Positions 60,176 to 64,000 of a stretch of 64,000 nucleotides of DNA are shown here, in pieces. The notes beneath the pieces were generated by a model. The model was not told the origin of the DNA. It saw only the letters and a program-made list of their open reading frames with translations, and did not search any database. Position 1 is the stretch's first letter; each line of letters starts with the position of its first letter. The position numbers were made by a program, and so were the translations under genes. This DNA comes from Conexibacter stalactiti (GTDB lineage: Bacteria; Actinomycetota; Thermoleophilia; Solirubrobacterales; Solirubrobacteraceae): assembly GCF_035967765.1 (NCBI RefSeq), contig NZ_JAYWIT010000010.1. One strand, written 5' to 3'.

Positions 60176-60826
60176 TCAGCGGTCGAGCCACTCCACCAGC
60201 GCCCGCAGCGCGCGGCCGCGGTGGCTGATCGAGTCCTTCTCGGCGTCGCCCAGCTCCGCCATGGTCCGCCCTGGCGCGCCGCCGGGCAGCTCGTCGTCGG
60301 GCACGAAGGCGGGGTCGTAGCCGAAGCCGCCGGCGCCGCTGGGCTGCGCGGCGAGCGTGCCGGTGCAGCGCCCCTCGACGACGTGCTCTCCCCCGCCGAC
60401 CGGATCGACGTAGGCGATCGCGCAGACGTACGCGAGCGCACTGCCGGCCGGCGCCTCGCGCAGCAGCTTCGCGAGGTTCTCGCCGTCGCTCGCATCGGGG
60501 CCGGCGTAGCGCGCGGAGTAGATCCCGGGCCGGCCGCCGAGCGCCTCGGCCTCGATCCCGGAGTCGTCGGCGATCGCGGCGCGCCCGGTCGCCTCCGCGG
60601 CGGCGCGCGCCTTGCCGAGCGCGTTCTCGGCGAAGGTCGAGCCGTCCTCGGGCGGCAGCACGACCTCGTCGGGCAGCGGATCGACCGCGAGGCGGCCGCC
60701 GGTCAGCCGTGCGAACTCGCGCAGCTTGTGGTCGTTGCGCGTCGAGAGGATCAGCCGCAGCGGCGCGCCGCCGGCCGCTGCCGCCGGCTCGCCGGCCGCC
60801 ACGCGCTCGGGCTCGTCTGCGCTCAT
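60176..60826 (-). CDS. rdgB: Non-canonical purine NTP pyrophosphatase (RdgB/HAM1)
   Basis: 216 residues. LILSTRNDHKLREFARL, GSTFAENALGKARAAAEATG, IADDSGIEAEALGGRPGIYS, and GGFGYDPAFVPD with SHRGRALRAL near the end are the family signatures. It removes ITP and XTP from the nucleotide pool. Overlaps rph by four bases, a common pairing. Confidence 0.96.
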   Translation of the reverse strand: MSADEPERVAAGEPAAAAGGAPLRLILSTRNDHKLREFARLTGGRLAVDPLPDEVVLPPEDGSTFAENALGKARAAAEATGRAAIADDSGIEAEALGGRPGIYSARYAGPDASDGENLAKLLREAPAGSALAYVCAIAYVDPVGGGEHVVEGRCTGTLAAQPSGAGGFGYDPAFVPDDELPGGAPGRTMAELGDAEKDSISHRGRALRALVEWLDR

Positions 60827-61548
60827 GCCTCCACCGCCTCCTGCTGCGCCGCGCGCAGCTGTTCGATCCCCTGCTCCGCGAGCGCCAGCAGCTCGTCCAG
60901 GTGGGCGCGCGAGAGCGGCATCCGCTCCGCCGTCGCCTGCACCTCGACGAGGCCGCCGTCACCGGTCATCACGACGTTGGCGTCGACCTCGGCCGCCGCG
61001 TCCTCGGGATAGTCGAGGTCGAGCAGCGGCACGCCGCCGACGACACCGGCGGAGACGGCGGCGACCGAGCCGGTCAGCGGCAGCCGCTCCAGCGCGCCCT
61101 CGGCGACGAGCCGGTCGAGCGCCCGCCGCAGCGCGACGAAACCGCCCGTGATCGCCGCGCAGCGAGTGCCACCGTCGGCCTGCAGGACGTCGCAGTCGAT
61201 ATACACGGTGCGCTCGCCGAGACCTGCGAAGTCGACGACACCGCGCAGCGAGCGGCCGATCAGGCGCTGGATCTCGACGCTGCGCCCATCGACCTTCCCC
61301 TGTGTCACGTCGCGCGCCTTGCGCCGGCCGGTCGAGGCGGGCAGCATCGCGTACTCGGCGGTCAGCCAGCCGGTACCGCGGCCGACCATCCAGCGCGGCA
61401 CGCTCTCCTCGACCGAGGCGGTGCAGATCACGCGCGTCTCGCCGGCCGAGATCAGCGCCGAGCCGGTGGCGCTGCGGACGAAGTCCGGTTCGATCGTGAC
61501 GGGACGCAGCTGCGCCGGCGCGCGCCCGTAGCTGCGTTCGGAAGCCAT
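60823..61548 (-). CDS. rph: Ribonuclease PH
   Basis: 241 residues from ATG 61548. GSALISAGETRVICTASVEE, PRWMVGRGTGWLTAEYAMLP, QRLIGRSLRGVVD and CDVLQADGGTRCAAITGG are all typical. Phosphorolytic 3' trimming of tRNA precursors. Confidence 0.97.
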   Translation of the reverse strand: MASERSYGRAPAQLRPVTIEPDFVRSATGSALISAGETRVICTASVEESVPRWMVGRGTGWLTAEYAMLPASTGRRKARDVTQGKVDGRSVEIQRLIGRSLRGVVDFAGLGERTVYIDCDVLQADGGTRCAAITGGFVALRRALDRLVAEGALERLPLTGSVAAVSAGVVGGVPLLDLDYPEDAAAEVDANVVMTGDGGLVEVQATAERMPLSRAHLDELLALAEQGIEQLRAAQQEAVEA

Positions 61549-61663
61549 CGATCCATGGTGCCAGAGGCGGCGGCCGGCGCCCGCGCTGCCGACGGCAGGC
61601 GGGCGGCGTCCCAACCCACACCACCCGGCGGCGGCCGCGCCGCGCGCCCGCCGCCCGGCCGGC

Positions 61664-61909
61664 TCATTTGAGTCCGCTGACCGCGCCTCTGATCTTCTCG
61701 ACGATCGCTCTCGCTATCCCGCCGTCCCCGAATCTCGACCCCTTCGTCGCCGCCACCACACCCGCCAGCAACGCCGCGACGAGCAGGATCAGCGCGACGT
61801 ACTCGACCGTCCCCTGCCCCTGTTCGCCGCGGCGCAGGAGCAGCAGCCGCTCACTCCGCAGCGCCACCGTCACCCGCACGTGCAACAGCCCCATCAGCCG
61901 GTAGATCAC
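61664..61909 (-). CDS. Flp/Fap-type pilin-like protein
   Basis: 81 residues from GTG 61909 with GGAGG five bases upstream. The pilin cleavage and hydrophobic helix are GEQGQGTVEYVALILLVAAL with the Glu at +5 typical of class III pilins. No prepilin peptidase or tad genes are nearby, so it stands alone here. Confidence 0.8.
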   Translation of the reverse strand: MIYRLMGLLHVRVTVALRSERLLLLRRGEQGQGTVEYVALILLVAALLAGVVAATKGSRFGDGGIARAIVEKIRGAVSGLK

Positions 61910-62017
61910 CGTGTCCTCCCGTTCGCTCGACGATGCCCGTCGAGTCTGCGGACCGAGCTGTGGAGGATCGAGACGCGTCTGCGACAAAAGACGCGCACCT
62001 CTACGCTGCCGTAGCCA

Positions 62018-63025
62018 ATGCGTGCGCTTGTCGTGACGAACATGTATCCGTCGCCGGGTCGCCCTGCGCTGGGCCGCTTCGTGCAGGACCAGGTCGAGGC
62101 GCTGCGGCGGATCGACGGGATCGAGGTCGAGCTGTTCGCCTTCCCGCCCGGGCTGCGCTCCTATCCGCGCGCGGCGCGGGAGCTGCGACGCCGCTTCCGC
62201 GGCGAGCGCTTCGACGTCATCCACGCCCATTTCGGCCTGACCGCCTGGCCGGCGCTGGCGCTGCGCGGCGCCCCGCACGTCGTCACGTTCCACGGCACCG
62301 ACCTCGCCCATCCGCGCTCCGGCCGTCTCAGCCGCGCCGTCGTACCGCTGGTGACGCTTGCCGCGACCGTCTCCGCCTCGCTCGCCGAGCTGATCCCCGG
62401 CGCCGGCGCGCGGCGGCGCGTCGCCGTGCTGCCGTGCGGCGTCGACACCGGCCGCTTCCGGCCGCTCCCGCGCGCCGAGGCGCGCGCGACGCTGGGGCTC
62501 GAACCGGACGGCCGCTACCTGCTCTTCCCCGCCGACCCGGCGCGCCCGGAGAAGCGCGTCGACCGCGCCCGCGAGATTGCCGGCGAGGCGACGCTGCTGA
62601 CGCTCGTCGACGTGCCGCCCGACGAGGTGCCGTTGTGGGTCAACGCCGCCGACGCCGTCGTGATCCCCTCCGAGCGGGAGGGGCTCGGGCTGGCCGTGCT
62701 GGAGGCGCTCGCCTGCGACGTGCCGGTCCTCGCGACCGACGTCGGGATCGCGCCGCAGGCGCTCGACGGGGTCGACGGCGCCCACTGCGGGCCGTACGAC
62801 GCCGCCGTCTGGCGCGCCGCGCTGGCACCGCACCTCGCCGCCGCCGCCCCGCGCATCGCCGGGCGGGCGCGGGCGGAGCTGTTCTCCGCCGACCGCATGG
62901 CGCGCCGCGTCGCGGTCGCCTGGCGGGCGTTGGCGGAGGAGGCGGCGGGAGCGACCCGGGGCCGTGGGTATACTCGCCGCCGCGGCGCTGCTGAGGTACT
63001 GAACGCGGCGCCCTCCGACCGATGA
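62018..63025 (+). CDS. GT4-like glycosyltransferase
   Basis: 335 residues. GT-B: MRALVVTNMYPSPGRPALGR, DVIHAHFGLTAWPAL, TFHGTDL in the N-domain; LLFPADPARPEKRVDRA and PSEREGLGLAVLEALACDVP (EX7E) in the C-domain. Sugar unknown. Its stop overlaps the next ATG. Confidence 0.9.
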   Translation: MRALVVTNMYPSPGRPALGRFVQDQVEALRRIDGIEVELFAFPPGLRSYPRAARELRRRFRGERFDVIHAHFGLTAWPALALRGAPHVVTFHGTDLAHPRSGRLSRAVVPLVTLAATVSASLAELIPGAGARRRVAVLPCGVDTGRFRPLPRAEARATLGLEPDGRYLLFPADPARPEKRVDRAREIAGEATLLTLVDVPPDEVPLWVNAADAVVIPSEREGLGLAVLEALACDVPVLATDVGIAPQALDGVDGAHCGPYDAAVWRAALAPHLAAAAPRIAGRARAELFSADRMARRVAVAWRALAEEAAGATRGRGYTRRRGAAEVLNAAPSDR

Positions 63026-64000
63026 GTGGACTGTTCCAACGCATCGCACGCCGCCGTGGCGGCGACTCCGACGTGACCGCACCCGCCGTGCCCGGCGGCG
63101 AGAGCGCCGCGACCCCGGCCGAGGGGCCGGGCGCGTCCGAGGCGACCGCGCCGACGAAGCGCTTCATCGGCGCGACGGCCGAGCAGGCGGGGCTGCCGCC
63201 GGTCGACGCTGCGCCCGCGGCCGGTGAGACGGCCGCGGCGCCCGCGCCCGGTGACGCTGCCGCGTCCGCGGCCACCGCGGGTGAGACGACCGCCTTCACG
63301 CCCGTCGAGCAGCCGACCGCGCTCTTCCCACTCGCCGAGCAGCCGACCGAGGCCCAGCCGGCGCTGGCGCCCGACGCCGCCACGCCGCTGAGCGCCGCCG
63401 AGGCCGGCTCCGAGCCGCAGAGCGTTGCCGTGATCCCCGGCCAGCAGCAGCTGCCCGGCACCGACGTCGCGACGACGAGCGAGCAGCCCGCCGGCGCCGC
63501 GGGCGACGCCGCGAGAGCCGGTGACGCTGGGGCCGAGGGCGCCACGCCCGCCACCGCGGAGAGCGCGCCCGAACAGCCGGTCGAGCGCAGACCGGGCTTC
63601 CGCGAGCGCGGCCGCATGCGCCGTCGCCTGCGCTACCTGCGCAGGCTGCGCGAGCTGCAGGTGCGCGACCTCGGCGGCCTCGCCTTCGACCTGCGCCGCT
63701 TCGAGCGCAAGCGCGACGACCTGGTCGCGCAGAAGGTCGACCAGATCCGCGCGTGCGACGACGAGCTGCACGCGCTGGAGACGGCGCTGGAGGAGCGCCG
63801 CGACGTGCGCGACGTGCGCCTTCCCGGCATCGGCGGCAGCTGTCCGCGCTGCTTCTCGATCTACGGCAGCAGCGACCGCTTCTGCGCCCACTGCGGCGCC
63901 GCGCTCGGCGGACTCGCGCAAGGACCGGCGCAGGTCGCCGCCCCGCTTGCGCCGCCGGCCGCCCCGGCCGCGCCGCTGCCGGGCGGCTCCGCGCCGCCCG
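63022..64000 (+). CDS. Partial disordered/coiled-coil protein with zinc ribbon
   Basis: Open from ATG 63022 (ATGA overlap with the glycosyltransferase) to the right edge, 326 codons. Residues 15-190 are Ala/Pro/Glu/Thr-rich and disordered; about 195-265 is a basic coiled-coil (MRRRLRYLRRLRELQVRDL, RFERKRDDLVAQKVDQIRAC); then a zinc ribbon CPRCFSIYG with CAHCG about 20 residues on. The end returns to Ala/Pro-rich sequence. The C-terminus is outside the window. Function unknown; coupling suggests it acts with the glycosyltransferase. Confidence 0.7.
   Translation, partial: MSGLFQRIARRRGGDSDVTAPAVPGGESAATPAEGPGASEATAPTKRFIGATAEQAGLPPVDAAPAAGETAAAPAPGDAAASAATAGETTAFTPVEQPTALFPLAEQPTEAQPALAPDAATPLSAAEAGSEPQSVAVIPGQQQLPGTDVATTSEQPAGAAGDAARAGDAGAEGATPATAESAPEQPVERRPGFRERGRMRRRLRYLRRLRELQVRDLGGLAFDLRRFERKRDDLVAQKVDQIRACDDELHALETALEERRDVRDVRLPGIGGSCPRCFSIYGSSDRFCAHCGAALGGLAQGPAQVAAPLAPPAAPAAPLPGGSAPP

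Overview
The window is high-GC DNA with dense, overlapping genes. Its gene set (GuaB3-type IMP dehydrogenase, two haem-copper oxidase clusters with CtaG, an rplM-rpsI-glmM-glmS-acpS-nnrD-alr run, DUF1015, a c-di-AMP riboswitch on a peptidoglycan hydrolase) points to an actinobacterium. I infer the Thermoleophilia/Solirubrobacterales (Conexibacter-like) from gene order and from many AGA arginine codons; no rRNA is present to confirm this.

Left part, 1-11318: an accessory region at a tRNA-Pro(UGG) gene. The intact tRNA is at 11245-11318 (minus). A 69-bp exact copy of its 3' half plus downstream flank lies at 1768-1836, so about 9.4 kb is bounded by direct repeats, as expected for an integrated element. 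Inside are a decayed integrase 3' end, a GHKL-fold ATPase, a RHH/GNAT toxin-antitoxin pair with its operator, an Xre-Xis-integrase operon, a winged-helix/TIR-like (CAP12/Pycsar-type) protein, and a membrane pentapeptide-repeat protein. The cargo looks like a small defence/maintenance island. The flank left of 1768 resembles the island's own right end, so a second, older element probably lies to the left. It carries a nucleotidyltransferase/winged-helix gene pair with two operator-like palindromes at its start.

Middle, 11374-34853: housekeeping and respiration. OsmC proteins, a secreted DUF11 protein, DUF1015, a Nudix hydrolase, a PHP phosphoesterase, thioredoxin reductase and two membrane-lipid type proteins precede a first oxidase operon (coxII-coxI-ctaB-small TM protein-subunit IV). 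This ends in stacked hairpins. A second cluster follows (coxII fused to cytochrome c, coxI, a tandem USP-like protein, coxIII, a small TM protein, ctaG), facing a cytochrome c/cupredoxin lipoprotein that may deliver electrons to it.

Right part, 34893-64000: a glycosyltransferase, small lipoproteins and a cold-shock protein. A long minus-strand run rplM-rpsI-glmM-glmS-acpS-nnrD-CBS-alr-cca makes ribosomal proteins, amino sugars and D-alanine. Divergent from it is a c-di-AMP riboswitch driving an M23 peptidase. Next come guaB3-guaA, a lysM-dacA-fruK operon, HU, RNase PH-RdgB, a lone Flp-type pilin, and a glycosyltransferase overlapping a zinc-ribbon protein that runs off the right edge. No insertion sequence or CRISPR array was seen.
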